Positions 1 through 9,268 of a stretch of DNA of 64,000 nucleotides are shown here, one piece after another. The DNA lies in contig VGZC01000028.1 of NCBI GenBank assembly GCA_016872725.1, forward strand, positions 1-64,000, written 5' to 3'. Under the pieces are notes generated by a model that made no database searches, had not been told where the DNA came from, and saw only the letters and a program-made list of their open reading frames with translations. The translations under genes were made by a program, and so were the position numbers. The stretch comes from Planctomycetota bacterium (GTDB lineage Bacteria; Planctomycetota; Planctomycetia; Pirellulales; Pirellulaceae). Within the stretch, counting starts at the first letter, position 1. Each line of letters opens with the position of its first letter.

Positions 1-74
1 CAAAGATGCTCGAAAAACGCGAACTCTTGGAAACGGTATCTTTGAACCGTACCTTGGGCGACGTAACTCTAGTC

Positions 75-114
75 GTAGAAAAGAGAAAGCCGTTCGACAT
101 TCTCGCCGAACGGC
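75..114 (-). terminator. Probable intrinsic terminator downstream of tRNA-Pro
   Basis: An 8-bp GC-rich stem (GCCGTTCG at 89-96 pairing with 107-114) is followed, reading the minus strand, by a T-rich run (complement of 75-88, TTTCTCTTTT). It lies just 3' of the minus-strand tRNA gene and fits a rho-independent terminator for it. Seen directly; termination is inferred. Confidence 0.65.
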
Positions 115-130
115 CTTCAATCCAGTCGAG

Positions 131-205
<75 letters not shown>

Positions 206-255
206 GATGTGCCCATCTTAACGGTTTCGAGGCCAGTCGGCCAAGGGGGATTTTT

Positions 256-918
256 TCACGATTCGCCCACCACGAACGGCACGAATCGACACTCCACAAG
301 ATACTCCACCTCGACGCGATCTCCTCGCTTCCGACGCGCTTCGAGCCACTGCGACGCGCTCGACCCGAACGGACCCACCAGCACGCCGCCCTCCCGCAAC
401 TGGTCCCATAGGGCGTGCGGACAGTCGGCCGCCGCCGCCGTGATGAGGATCCGATCGTACGGCGCCCCTTGCGGCGCGCCGAGCGATCCGTCGCCCACCA
501 CGAACCGGATGTTGAAGTACCCGAGCGCGTCCAAGCGCCGAGCCGCCTCCTCCGACAACGCCGCGTGCCGCTCGATCGTGACCACCTCCCGAGCCAGCTC
601 GGCGAGCACGGCCGTCTGATAGCCGCTGCCCGTACCGATCTCCAAGACCCGCTCATCGCCTTCGAGTCCGAGCGCCTCGGTCATCAAGGCCACCATGAAC
701 GGCTGGCTGATCGTTTGATCGCAGCCGATCGGCAGGGCCCGGTCCCCGTACGCGTCGCTCGGCCGCACCCGATCGACAAACACCTCGCGCGGCACACGGC
801 CCATCGCGTCGAGCACGCGTTCGTCGCGGATCCCTCGGCCCCGCAGGTCTTGCCGCACCATCCGTCGGCGCGCCTCGCGGCCTTCCTCGTTCCCCCGCGG
901 ATCACCGGTTGGGACCAT
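256..918 (-). CDS. pcm: Protein-L-isoaspartate O-methyltransferase
   Basis: This SAM-dependent methyltransferase (220 aa) repairs isoaspartyl residues in aged proteins. The N-terminal helices and the RVPREVFV segment are typical of PCMT. The glycine-rich SAM site is LEIGTGSGYQTAVL at about residue 93, and the family segment DQTISQPFMVALM precedes it. Length is normal for the family. The ATG at 918 was chosen because it sits 4 bp after the recJ stop; a longer reading frame from 954 would overlap recJ and adds no conserved sequence. It is probably co-transcribed with rpmG and recJ. Confidence 0.9.
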   Translation of the reverse strand: MVPTGDPRGNEEGREARRRMVRQDLRGRGIRDERVLDAMGRVPREVFVDRVRPSDAYGDRALPIGCDQTISQPFMVALMTEALGLEGDERVLEIGTGSGYQTAVLAELAREVVTIERHAALSEEAARRLDALGYFNIRFVVGDGSLGAPQGAPYDRILITAAAADCPHALWDQLREGGVLVGPFGSSASQWLEARRKRGDRVEVEYLVECRFVPFVVGES

Positions 919-922
919 TGGG

Positions 923-2671
923 TCAGTCGCCTTTTGACGGCCGCCAATCCACAAGATGCATCTCGACGGTCTGCCGGCCTCGGAATTCGTTGATCACCGG
1001 CGAGAAGGCGACATCCAAGGGTCCCGCGTGATTCCGAAGCGCGTCGGCCCATTCACCCTTTCCGAACGCGACTCCGCGCAGCGTCGTGCGGAGCTGGACC
1101 ATTTCGATGGCGAGGTGCCGATCCCCGCCTCCGATCGTACGCGGCTCGCCGGCCAGAGTCACCCGCGACGCGCAAAGCACGGGCCTGGGGTTGCCTTCCC
1201 CGAATGGTGCGAGCATCTCGATCTGCCGCACGGTGCGGACCGTCAATTGGCTGAACGGCGTCTCGGCGTCGATCCGAAGCTCGAATTCCGTTCCGCCGTC
1301 CGCGCTCCGGCGCGACGCCGCGCCGCAAAACGCCGCGCGGAAGGCGTCGATCCGGTGCGGGTGGATCTTGAGTCCGGCGGCGGCCGCGTGCCCGCCGTGC
1401 CCCACGAGGAACTCGCCGCATTCGGCAAGCGTCGCGTGCAGATCCAGGCCGCCCCCGGATCGAGCCGAACCCACGGCCGGCTTCACCCCCGCGCCGTCGC
1501 GTGAAATGACGATGACCGGCCGATGGTATTTGTCGGCGAGTCGTCCGGCGACCAACCCGATCACGCCCAGATGCCAATCGTCGCCGTCGAGCACCAAGGC
1601 GGCGTCGCGTTCGGGATCGTGCCGTTCGCGGATCCGCCGAGCGGCCAACTGCAGGACACTCCGCTCAACGCCGTCCCGCTGCACGTTCAACGTGTGAACA
1701 TACTCCGCCAGTTCGTTGGCCCGCTCGGCCGATTCGGTCGTCAGCAGCTCGACGGCCAACTGCGCCTGGCCCATCCGGCCGGCCGCGTTGAGTCGCGGGC
1801 CGAGCACGAACGCGATGTCCTCGCTCGTCAATCGGGCCTTCTCGTTCAATCGGGTGACCCGCATCAGCGCGGCCACGCCGACGGGCGGCCGTTGGGTGAG
1901 CGATTCGAGTCCGCGGCGCACGATCAATCGGTTTTCATCGACGAGCGGCACGACGTCGGCGACCGTTCCGATCGCGGCGAGCCCGATCGCCTGCAAGAGG
2001 AAATCGCGGAGCGGTTCGGTGACGCGCGCCGCGCCGCTCGCGACGCGGCACAGGCCCCACGCGAGTTTGAACGCGACACCCGCGCCGCACAGTCCGGCGA
2101 ACGGATAATCGGAGCCGGGCAATCGCGGATGGACGAGCCCGAGCGCGTTCGGCAGCCGGTCCGACAACTCGTGGTGGTCGGTGATGATCAGTTCGAGGCC
2201 GAGCCGCGCGGCCGTCTCCGCCTCGCGCACGCTGGTGATACCGCAGTCGACGGTCACGACGAGCGAGATGCCCCGCGCCGCGAGGTTCCTCAGCGCGTCG
2301 TCGTTCAGGCCGTATCCATCGTCGAGTCGATTGGGGATGTGGTGATCGACGTCCGCGCCGACATGTCTCAGGCACCGGATCAGGATCGCGGCGGCGGTCA
2401 TGCCGTCGGCGTCGTAGTCCCCGTAGACGGCGATGCGCCGCCCGGCGCGCACCGCGTCCATGATCCGATCGACGGCGGCGGGCAAACCCGGCAGCGTGTC
2501 CGGGTCCCGCAACTGAGTGAGCCTCGGTTCGAGGAATTGGCGGATCGATTCGGGCTCGTCGATCCCTCGGGCGACGAGCAACTGGGCGACCACGGGCGGC
2601 ACGCCCGCCGAACGCTCGACCGTCGTCACGCGCTGCGCGTCGTGCGGCGATATCCGCCAACGATTGCCCAT
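923..2671 (-). CDS. recJ: Single-stranded-DNA-specific exonuclease RecJ
   Basis: A 5'-3' single-strand DNA exonuclease of recombination and mismatch repair, 582 aa and of family length. DHH-family motifs are visible: YGDYDADGMT near residue 83, the VTVDCGI strand, and ITDHHELSD. The DHHA1 part has GHGGHAAAAGLKI, and a C-terminal OB-like domain ends in LVDWRP. The open frame continues upstream to 4519, but that part is antisense to the toroid gene. Two starts are possible, 2671 (MGNRW) and 2686 (MWQEVM); an AGGAGG sits unusually close (2 nt) to the first. The 4-bp gap to pcm suggests coupling. Confidence 0.92.
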   Translation of the reverse strand: MGNRWRISPHDAQRVTTVERSAGVPPVVAQLLVARGIDEPESIRQFLEPRLTQLRDPDTLPGLPAAVDRIMDAVRAGRRIAVYGDYDADGMTAAAILIRCLRHVGADVDHHIPNRLDDGYGLNDDALRNLAARGISLVVTVDCGITSVREAETAARLGLELIITDHHELSDRLPNALGLVHPRLPGSDYPFAGLCGAGVAFKLAWGLCRVASGAARVTEPLRDFLLQAIGLAAIGTVADVVPLVDENRLIVRRGLESLTQRPPVGVAALMRVTRLNEKARLTSEDIAFVLGPRLNAAGRMGQAQLAVELLTTESAERANELAEYVHTLNVQRDGVERSVLQLAARRIRERHDPERDAALVLDGDDWHLGVIGLVAGRLADKYHRPVIVISRDGAGVKPAVGSARSGGGLDLHATLAECGEFLVGHGGHAAAAGLKIHPHRIDAFRAAFCGAASRRSADGGTEFELRIDAETPFSQLTVRTVRQIEMLAPFGEGNPRPVLCASRVTLAGEPRTIGGGDRHLAIEMVQLRTTLRGVAFGKGEWADALRNHAGPLDVAFSPVINEFRGRQTVEMHLVDWRPSKGD

Positions 2672-2793
2672 GACCTCCTGCCACATCCGGCCGATCGATC
2701 GATCGCGGATCGCCATCGGCCCAATCGTTTTCCGCGAGTCGTTTTCCACGGAGGCGTTTTCCTCGAAGCATCTTCCTCGAGGCACATGCCGCC

Positions 2794-2964
2794 CTATTTC
2801 TTCTTTTCGACGTGCACGGTGTGTTTGCGAAGCCGCGGACTGTATTTCTTGAGCCGCAGTTTTTCGCCGCCCGACTTGCGCCGAAGCGAATAGTTGTAGT
2901 CGCCGGTCTCCTCGCAAACGAGAAAGACCACTTCTTTCTTCTTGCTCTTGCCGCCCTTCGCCAT
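2794..2964 (-). CDS. rpmG: 50S ribosomal protein L33
   Basis: A 56-residue basic protein starting [10 protein letters not shown] and ending in HTVHVEKKK, with the L33 core [10 protein letters not shown] and [12 protein letters not shown]. Only one cysteine is present, so this is the zinc-free (C-minus) type. GAGGAG lies 7 nt before the ATG and fixes the start over the longer open frame. It is the first gene of the minus-strand group rpmG-recJ-pcm-tRNA-Pro. Confidence 0.95.
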   Translation of the reverse strand: MAKGGKSKKKEVVFLVCEETGDYNYSLRRKSGGEKLRLKKYSPRLRKHTVHVEKKK

Positions 2965-3208
2965 CGCGCGCTCCTCGATCGACTGGAACCACGAGCCGTT
3001 CGCCCCGTCTCCGCGACTCGAACCACCACCATAAAAGGAACGGCCCGATTCCACAATGACGGCCGCCGATTTTCCTTGCCGGTCCCGGCGACCGGCGGTC
3101 GGCAGTAAGGTATTGCGATTGCTTGACTTTGGCAAGAGGGACCGATACCCTGAAATGCGCCGGCTTATCGTATCGTAGTGGGCCAATCGAGTCGGGAGAA
3201 CGGGGCCA

Positions 3209-4846
3209 ATGGCGGTCGTCGGACGGAAAACGGATCGCGACGCGGTGTCCGCGAAACAGGCGTCCCTCGAAAACAGGGCCGAACGCGCGGCGACCGCGCC
3301 GGCCGATCACGAGGGAACCGAACAGGAGGACGCCGGGTCGGAGGACGCCGGGTCGGAGGACGCCGGGTCGGAGGACTACGAGGAGATCGCGCCGACGGGG
3401 CGCGATTTCATGCTGTTCATGGCCGCGCCGAGCTGGATGATCAGTCTGATCGTCCACATGATCTGCATCTTCCTGCTCGCCATGATCACGTTGCCACAGC
3501 CTGAACGGGGCCGGACGGTGCTCACCGTCGCCAATCCGTCGAAGGAGCCGGAGGCGATTGAGAAGTTCGAGCTGAATCAGATCGTCGAGGTTCCCGACAT
3601 GACGATCGAGCCGAGCCGAGTCGGCCCGACCGACGCGCTCACGACGACGACGCTCGACGTCGAGGTCCCCGATGTGAGTCTCTCGACCGATCTCGACGCG
3701 GCGCCGATCCAGATCGATTTGACGGCGATCGCCGAGCGCACGGCGCCCAAGAACGTATTGACGAAGGCGATCGGCACGACGACCGGCACAGGGCTCGCCG
3801 GACGGGGCGCCGCCATGCGGTCCGAGATGGTCCAGAAGTACGGCGGCAACGCGGGGAGCGAGGCGGCGGTCGCCATGGCGCTCAAGTGGATCGCCGCGCA
3901 TCAGCTTCCCGACGGCGGATGGTGTTTTGATCATACGATCGGACCGGGAAGCCGCCTTTCGCCCAACCCGGGCGGGCTGCGCGAGGCGCGCAACGGCGCG
4001 ACGGCCATGGCCCTGCTCCCGTTCCTCGGCGCCGGGCAGACGCACCTGGAAGGCGAATACAAGGAGGTCGTCGCGAAGGGCCTCTTGTTCTTGATCGCTC
4101 AACAAAAAGCGAGCGGTTCGCTCCACGAGTCGGGCGGCGCGATGTACTCGCACGGGCTCGCGTCGATCGTGTTGACGGAAGCGTACGCCATGTCGCAGGA
4201 CCGCAAGCTCGCCGGACCCGCGCAGGCCGCGTGCAATTTCATCGTCTACGCGCAGGATCCGGTCGGCGGCGGATGGCGGTATGGCCCTCGGACCAGCGGC
4301 GACACGTCGGTCGTCGGTTGGCAGCTCATGGCCCTCAAGAGCGGCAACATGGGATACCTTCAGGTTCCGGGCAACGTGATCATCGGCGCCGGCCGGTTCC
4401 TCGACGCGGTCCAGACCGACGGCGGCGCGAAGTATGGATACGCGACGCCCGGCGCGGGCCCGGCGACGACGGCGGTCGGCTTGCTGTGCCGCATGTACAT
4501 GGGCTGGAAACACGACCACACGGCGCTCACGCGAGGCATCGATTACCTCGACAAGTCCGGCCCGAGCGATTCAAACATGTACTACAACTACTACGCGACG
4601 CAGGTCATGCGGCATTACGGTGGCGAGCCATGGGACCGGTGGAACGCCAAGATGCGGGATTTCCTGGTGAAGACGCAGAGTTCCGACGGGCCCGCGCGCG
4701 GGAGCTGGTATATCGGCGGCGATCATGGGGCCGAACGTGGAGGCCGCTTGTATTGCACGTCGATGGCGACGATGGTTCTCGAAGTCTATTATCGCCACTT
4801 ACCCATCTACGGGAAAAACGTCGAGGACGATGAGTTCCCGCTGTGA
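3209..4846 (+). CDS. Membrane-anchored prenyltransferase/squalene-oxidase-repeat protein (copy 1)
   Basis: 545 aa. A charged low-complexity N-terminus carries the pentapeptide EDAGS three times (exact 15-bp repeats at 3326-3370). One transmembrane helix ([19 protein letters not shown], about residues 78-96) follows. After an acidic linker, from about residue 215, comes an alpha/alpha-toroid repeat domain with QW-like motifs: [26 protein letters not shown] and several [15 protein letters not shown]-type helices. The catalytic DxDDTA motif of squalene-hopene cyclases is not seen, so a cyclase activity is not supported. The toroid probably faces the periplasm. The following paralogue begins within about 85 bp. 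Function unknown; the family is common in planctomycetes. Confidence 0.82.
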   Translation: MAVVGRKTDRDAVSAKQASLENRAERAATAPADHEGTEQEDAGSEDAGSEDAGSEDYEEIAPTGRDFMLFMAAPSWMISLIVHMICIFLLAMITLPQPERGRTVLTVANPSKEPEAIEKFELNQIVEVPDMTIEPSRVGPTDALTTTTLDVEVPDVSLSTDLDAAPIQIDLTAIAERTAPKNVLTKAIGTTTGTGLAGRGAAMRSEMVQKYGGNAGSEAAVAMALKWIAAHQLPDGGWCFDHTIGPGSRLSPNPGGLREARNGATAMALLPFLGAGQTHLEGEYKEVVAKGLLFLIAQQKASGSLHESGGAMYSHGLASIVLTEAYAMSQDRKLAGPAQAACNFIVYAQDPVGGGWRYGPRTSGDTSVVGWQLMALKSGNMGYLQVPGNVIIGAGRFLDAVQTDGGAKYGYATPGAGPATTAVGLLCRMYMGWKHDHTALTRGIDYLDKSGPSDSNMYYNYYATQVMRHYGGEPWDRWNAKMRDFLVKTQSSDGPARGSWYIGGDHGAERGGRLYCTSMATMVLEVYYRHLPIYGKNVEDDEFPL

Positions 4847-4930
4847 GTGAGGAAGCGACGGCGGGTTTCGGGAGCTACACTGGCGTGGAGCCGCCCGAGA
4901 TCGACCCGCTACGATCGCTACCAACCGCTC

Positions 4931-6514
4931 ATGCCGTACGACACGATCGAAACCGATCGCGATCTCCCTTCGCAAGCCGTGTCGTGCGAGGCTCCGCCCC
5001 GTTTCGAATCCGAGCCGCCGATTCCGGACCTGAGCGATCCGATCGCGCCGCCCATCGAATGGGCGATCGGCGAGCTCGACGCCGAGTCGGGGTCGCGAAG
5101 CGCGCCGTGGTCGATCGCCGGGCTGCGCGGCACGACGGGGTTCCTGATCAGTCTGATCGCGCACGCCGGTCTCGTGTTGCTGCTCGCGTTCCTCGCGGTC
5201 AGCGCGCCGCGGCGCCGCGCGGCGATGGTGATCACGGCCGTCCGATCGGACGCGCCCGCGTCACTGGACGCCGTGCCGCTCAGCGGACTCAAGACGACCG
5301 ATCCGTCGCCATTCGCGCCGGAGCCCGATCCGGCGCCGATGGTCGCGCCGGGCGTTCCCGACTTGGATCGACCGGCCGAGGGGGGCGCGGCGCGATCCGC
5401 GGCGCGGCCGGATCCGGCGTCGCGCGCGTTCCTCGATCGGATGATGGGGCCGTCGCACGCGGCGGTCGGCGGGGGTTTTGAAGGCCGGGATCCCGAGTGG
5501 CGAGGTCGGCTCGCCACGGCGGGCGGCGGATCGGCCGACAGCGAACTGGCCGTGGAAACGGGCCTCGCGTGGCTCGCCGCCCACCAACGGCCCGACGGCG
5601 GTTGGCGATTCGATCTCGACGGACCTTGTCGAGGCCAATGCCGCCATCCCGGCACGGTCGGTTGCACGACGGGCGCGACGGGATTGGCCCTGCTTCCGTT
5701 CCTCGGAGCGGGCTACACCCATCAATCGGGCAAATACCGCGACGTCGTCGACAAGGGCCTTTATTATCTGACGAGCCGGATGCTCGTGACGCCGCACGGC
5801 GGCGATCTGCAGGAGGGCACGATGTACGCGCACGGCATCGCGACGCTCACCCTGTGCGAAGCCTACGCGATGACGGGCGACGAGCGGTGGCGGCCGGCGG
5901 CGCAGGACGCCGTCCGGTTCATCTGCCACGCGCAGCACGAACGGGGAGGTTGGCGGTATGTGCCCGGCCAGCCCGGCGATACGACCGTGTTCGGTTGGCA
6001 GATCATGGCGCTCAAGAGCGCTCGGCTCGCCCGTCTCGACGTGCCTTCCGTCATCGTTTCGAACGCGATGGACTATCTCGACAGCGTGCAATCGCAAGGC
6101 GGCGCGGCCTACGGCTACCAAAAACCGGGCAACGAACCCGCTCCGACGTCGATCGGCCTGCTCGCCCGCATGTACCACGGTTGGAAGCGGGACGACCCGC
6201 GGCTCGCGCGGGGCGTCTCCATTCTCGAAACGCTCGGGCCGTCAAGACACGACGTCTATTTCGACTACTACGCGACGCAGGTGCTCCATCACTACGGAGG
6301 CGAGGGCTGGTTGAAATGGAATCCAAGGATGCGCGACTACCTGATCGCGACGCAGGACCAGGAAGGCCACGAACGGGGCAGTTGGCATTTCCTCGACAAA
6401 CACGGATCGGTGGGCGGCCGGTTGTACTCGACGGCCATGTGCGTCATGATCCTCGAAGTGTACTACCGCCATATGCCGATGTACGGCGACGACGCGATCG
6501 ACGTCGGATTCTGA
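4931..6514 (+). CDS. Membrane-anchored prenyltransferase/squalene-oxidase-repeat protein (copy 2)
   Basis: 527 aa from MPYDTIETD. It has the same architecture as the preceding gene: soluble N-terminus, one TM helix (FLISLIAHAGLVLLLAFLAV), a Pro/Ala-rich linker, then a toroid domain with HQRPDGGWRFD, GGWRYVPGQPGDTTVFGW and SVGGRLYSTAM. Many helices match copy 1 closely, so this is a tandem duplication with divergent linkers. An upstream in-frame GTG at 4847 directly abuts the previous stop and is a possible alternative start. No cyclase catalytic motif is seen. Function unknown. Confidence 0.8.
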   Translation: MPYDTIETDRDLPSQAVSCEAPPRFESEPPIPDLSDPIAPPIEWAIGELDAESGSRSAPWSIAGLRGTTGFLISLIAHAGLVLLLAFLAVSAPRRRAAMVITAVRSDAPASLDAVPLSGLKTTDPSPFAPEPDPAPMVAPGVPDLDRPAEGGAARSAARPDPASRAFLDRMMGPSHAAVGGGFEGRDPEWRGRLATAGGGSADSELAVETGLAWLAAHQRPDGGWRFDLDGPCRGQCRHPGTVGCTTGATGLALLPFLGAGYTHQSGKYRDVVDKGLYYLTSRMLVTPHGGDLQEGTMYAHGIATLTLCEAYAMTGDERWRPAAQDAVRFICHAQHERGGWRYVPGQPGDTTVFGWQIMALKSARLARLDVPSVIVSNAMDYLDSVQSQGGAAYGYQKPGNEPAPTSIGLLARMYHGWKRDDPRLARGVSILETLGPSRHDVYFDYYATQVLHHYGGEGWLKWNPRMRDYLIATQDQEGHERGSWHFLDKHGSVGGRLYSTAMCVMILEVYYRHMPMYGDDAIDVGF

Positions 6515-6545
6515 CGCGTGCCGCCGAGGCCCTTCCGGTCGCGCC

Positions 6546-7316
6546 ATGCGGATCCTCCCCGTCATCGATCTTGCGAACGGCGTCGCGGTCCACGCGGTGG
6601 GCGGCGACCGGTCGACGTACGGCCCCTTGCGAAGCCGGCTGGTCGATTCGGGCGCCGGGTCCGATTCGAATGACACACATCCGTCACTCGACCTGCTCCG
6701 CTTGGCGCGGGCCCTCCGAGCCCGTCCAGGGCTCGATACCGTGTACCTCGCCGATCTCGACGCGCTCCGGGGCGGCCCGCCTCAGTGGTCGGCCGCGGCC
6801 CGATTGTTCGCCGAAGGCCTTGAGCTCTGGATCGATCCGGGGTGCCGCGGCGCGGAGGACGCGGCGGCGTACCGGAAGCGGCTGGACGCCGAGGGGGGCG
6901 CGACGAGTTCCCTGATCGTGGCGCTCGAGACGTGGCGTGACCCGTCCGAACTCGGCCCGCTCCTCGATCGGTTCGGCGCCGACCGGTTCGTGTTCAGTCT
7001 CGATCTCCGAGCCGGCCGGCCGCTCGCCGCCGGATCGGCATGGGAGCCGACGCCCGTCGGGATCGCTCGCCAGGCCGCGGAGGCGGGATTCGATCGCATG
7101 ATCCTGCTCGACGTCGCCCGGGTGGGCCGGCGGGAGGGGATCGTTCATGGCGACACGATACGCGATCTTCGAGCGGCCGTGCCCGGAGTGCGCTGGTTTC
7201 CGGGCGGAGGCGTCCGATCGGTCGACGATCTCCGTGAGCTCGAATCGCTCGGCTGCGCCGGCGCGCTCGTCGGCACGGCCCTGCATGACGGAACGATACG
7301 GCCGTTTTCGACGTAA
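6546..7316 (+). CDS. HisA-related TIM-barrel protein (COG1411-like)
   Basis: 256 aa. Begins MRILPVIDLANGVAVHAVGG, the HisA/HisF strand 1 with its Asp8, then YLADLDAL, and ends with phosphate-binding turns WFPGGGVRS and GALVGTALHDG. It differs from true HisA in its middle region and resembles the HisA-like group found with methanopterin/methanofuran C1 genes in methanogens, methylotrophs and planctomycetes. The exact substrate is inferred, not shown. It starts 31 bp after the toroid pair and may share their transcript. The stop lies 3 bp before a 16-bp tandem array. Confidence 0.72.
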   Translation: MRILPVIDLANGVAVHAVGGDRSTYGPLRSRLVDSGAGSDSNDTHPSLDLLRLARALRARPGLDTVYLADLDALRGGPPQWSAAARLFAEGLELWIDPGCRGAEDAAAYRKRLDAEGGATSSLIVALETWRDPSELGPLLDRFGADRFVFSLDLRAGRPLAAGSAWEPTPVGIARQAAEAGFDRMILLDVARVGRREGIVHGDTIRDLRAAVPGVRWFPGGGVRSVDDLRELESLGCAGALVGTALHDGTIRPFST

Positions 7317-7319
7317 TTC

Positions 7320-7400
7320 GCCTCAAATGTCGCTCGCCTCAAATGTCGCTCGCCTCAAATGTCGCTCGCCTCAAATGTCGCTCGCCTCGGAGAGGCGAGC
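7320..7400. repeat. 16-bp tandem array ending in a CGGAG-loop hairpin
   Basis: The unit GCCTCAAATGTCGCTC occurs four times exactly (7320-7383). It runs into a perfect hairpin with stem GCTCGCCT (7380-7387), loop CGGAG (7388-7392) and return arm AGGCGAGC (7393-7400), then GACTTTGGCG. The tandem unit is the reverse complement of the hairpin's right arm plus flank, so the array is reiterated hairpin arm. Related hairpins occur at 62.8 kb. Confidence 0.9.
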
Positions 7401-7778
7401 GACTTTGGCGACCAAGGAATTACAAGGGGGGAACCCGATGTTGCAAACCGCGGAATGCGGAATGCCGCGCGTCGGAAAGCCGAACACGCGACGCAACCTA
7501 CTGCCATACGAGAACTTCGAGTCGATCGCCGTTAGTGGGCTCGCCGAGTTGGCACACAAGATGCACCAGGACGCGATCCGGGCGTCCTGGGCGGCGTCCC
7601 GGGGGGTTCGGAAAAGTCCCGGCTCGGCGGCAAACCCGCCCCGATCGCGACAAACTCCCGAATTCTCCGAAGACCGACGCAAGTTCGCAAGCGATCGGTT
7701 CGATAAACTGTTCCGCGCGGAATCCGCCTTCGAGAGCGCGGGTTGATTCACTGACCGGCATGCAAGGAGTGCAGCACA
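7401..7778. other. Intergenic region upstream of the OmpH-like gene
   Basis: About 380 bp with no convincing gene. An open frame from an ATG near 7439 to 7746 gives a basic, low-complexity product with no recognisable domain. AAGGAG at about 7763-7769 is the ribosome binding site of the next gene. No clear promoter was found. Confidence 0.5.
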
Positions 7779-8357
7779 ATGTCCATCTGTACGAAGGTCG
7801 CCGTGTCCACTTTGGTCCTGAGCCTGCTGTCGGGGCCCTCGTCGGCGTTCGCGCAGGGCGGCGTCAACGTCGCGTTGATCGACATCAGCTACGTGTTCAA
7901 GAACCATACGACCTTCACGCAGCGGAGCGAGGCGATCAAGAAGGAGGTCAAGGACTACGAATCGCAAATGAACGACCAGCGGAAGGCGCTCACCGACAAG
8001 CGCGCCGGGCTCCAGAACTATAAGGTTGGAAGCCCCGAATACGAAAAGCTCGAAGCCGACATCGCGAACGAAATCGCCCAGCTCGAAGTCGCCGCGAATC
8101 AGAAGCGGCGCGACATCCTCGAACGCGAGGCGAAAGTCTACTTCGAGACGTATCAAGAGGTGCAGGAGGCGATCGCGGCGTTTTGCGGGAAACACGGGAT
8201 CGGCCTCGTGCTGCGTTACGACAGCGAGCCGATCGATCCGGCCGACCGCGCCTCCGTTCTGCGGGGCGTGAACCGGGCGGTCATCTACCAGGACCGGATC
8301 GACATCACGCGCGAGATCCTGAGCTCCGTCAACGCGCCGCGCCAGGCCCGTCGTTGA
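7779..8357 (+). CDS. OmpH/Skp-family periplasmic chaperone
   Basis: 192 aa. A signal peptide ends near SSAFAQGG. Then comes the OmpH beginning VNVALIDISYVFKNH and a long charged coiled coil (about residues 45-125) rich in Lys, Glu and Gln, and a C-terminal strand region around LVLRYDSEPID. Skp-type trimers hold outer-membrane proteins in the periplasm. AAGGAG lies about 10 nt upstream of the ATG. It stands alone here, without bamA or lpxD next to it, and is convergent with the enoyl-CoA hydratase gene. The family is clear; the client proteins are unknown. Confidence 0.85.
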   Translation: MSICTKVAVSTLVLSLLSGPSSAFAQGGVNVALIDISYVFKNHTTFTQRSEAIKKEVKDYESQMNDQRKALTDKRAGLQNYKVGSPEYEKLEADIANEIAQLEVAANQKRRDILEREAKVYFETYQEVQEAIAAFCGKHGIGLVLRYDSEPIDPADRASVLRGVNRAVIYQDRIDITREILSSVNAPRQARR

Positions 8358-8392
8358 TCGCGAGGTTCGCCCTCGCGTCGCCTGTTCGGCGT

Positions 8393-9175
8393 TCAGCGCC
8401 AGCGCGGCTCGCGTTTTTCGAGGAATGCGGCGAGCCCTTCCTGGGCCGCCTCGGTGGTGCGCGCGGCCGCGCTGGCCGCCGCACCGGCGGTGAGCAGCGT
8501 CTGGAGATGTTCGCCGATCGTCTGGTTCAACACCTGTTTTGTGAGCTGCAAGGCCTCCGGCGCGGACTTCGCCACCTCGACCGCCAGCTCGTGGGCCCGA
8601 GCCCAGACCAGATCGGTCGCGACCAGTTCGTGGGCGAGCCCCACGCGATGCGCCTCGGCGGCCGAAATCGACTGCGCGGTGAGCAGCAAGCGGGCCGATT
8701 GGCTCCCACCGATCCGGAAATGGAGCAGCGGCGCGACAATCCCCGCGACGATCCCGCGGCGCGGTTCGGGGAGTCCGAACGCCGCGTCCTTCGCGGCGAG
8801 GACGAGATCGCAGGCGAGCACGAGCCCCAGACCTCCGGCGATCGCGGGCCCGTTCACGGCGGCGATGATCGGCTTGGGGAATTCGAGCAGTTCGGTCATG
8901 AGATCGCGGTAGGTGACGGCGTCGTCGTACCACTGCGGATGCGGATCCTCGAGTTCGCTTGTCGCGCGCATTTCCCCGAGATCCATACCGGCGCAGAACG
9001 CGGTTCCCGCGCCGGTGAGGATGACCGCCCGCACGCTGCGTTCCAGATGGAAATCACTCAACGCCTGACGCAGTTCGGCGATCAGATCGCGGGACAGGGC
9101 GTTGCGTTTCTCGGGGCGGTTCAGCACGATCGTGCCGCTCGGCGCGTGCTTCTTCAACTGCAGCAACGGGCCCAT
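8393..9175 (-). CDS. Enoyl-CoA hydratase/isomerase family protein
   Basis: 260 aa crotonase. Conserved parts are IVLNRPEKRNALS, the oxyanion-hole segment GAGTAFCAGMDL and the NGPAIAGGLGLVLACDL helix, with LPEPRRGIVAG after it. GAGGAG about 7 nt upstream fixes the ATG at 9175 (MGPLLQL). It is the last gene of the minus-strand operon with an acyl-CoA carboxyltransferase and AtuA proteins. In that setting it probably hydrates the carboxylated enoyl-CoA intermediate, as in the Liu/Atu pathways for leucine or acyclic isoprenoids. Substrate is inferred from context. Confidence 0.88.
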   Translation of the reverse strand: MGPLLQLKKHAPSGTIVLNRPEKRNALSRDLIAELRQALSDFHLERSVRAVILTGAGTAFCAGMDLGEMRATSELEDPHPQWYDDAVTYRDLMTELLEFPKPIIAAVNGPAIAGGLGLVLACDLVLAAKDAAFGLPEPRRGIVAGIVAPLLHFRIGGSQSARLLLTAQSISAAEAHRVGLAHELVATDLVWARAHELAVEVAKSAPEALQLTKQVLNQTIGEHLQTLLTAGAAASAAARTTEAAQEGLAAFLEKREPRWR

Positions 9176-9268
9176 GGGATGCTCCTCGTTCGGTTCGGAC
9201 AGGGCCGCGGGCGGCGGGCCCATCGCGCCGCGCGAACGGGGATGCGGCCGTCCACGTTCATCGGGAAT

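Noticed and set aside
2672-4519. Upstream continuation of the recJ frame on the minus strand
   Set aside because: It is antisense to the clearly conserved toroid gene, is Arg-rich with no domains, and RecJ reaches its normal length from 2671.
7439-7746. Open frame between the HisA-like and OmpH-like genes
   Set aside because: Product is basic and low-complexity with no recognisable motif or ribosome binding site.
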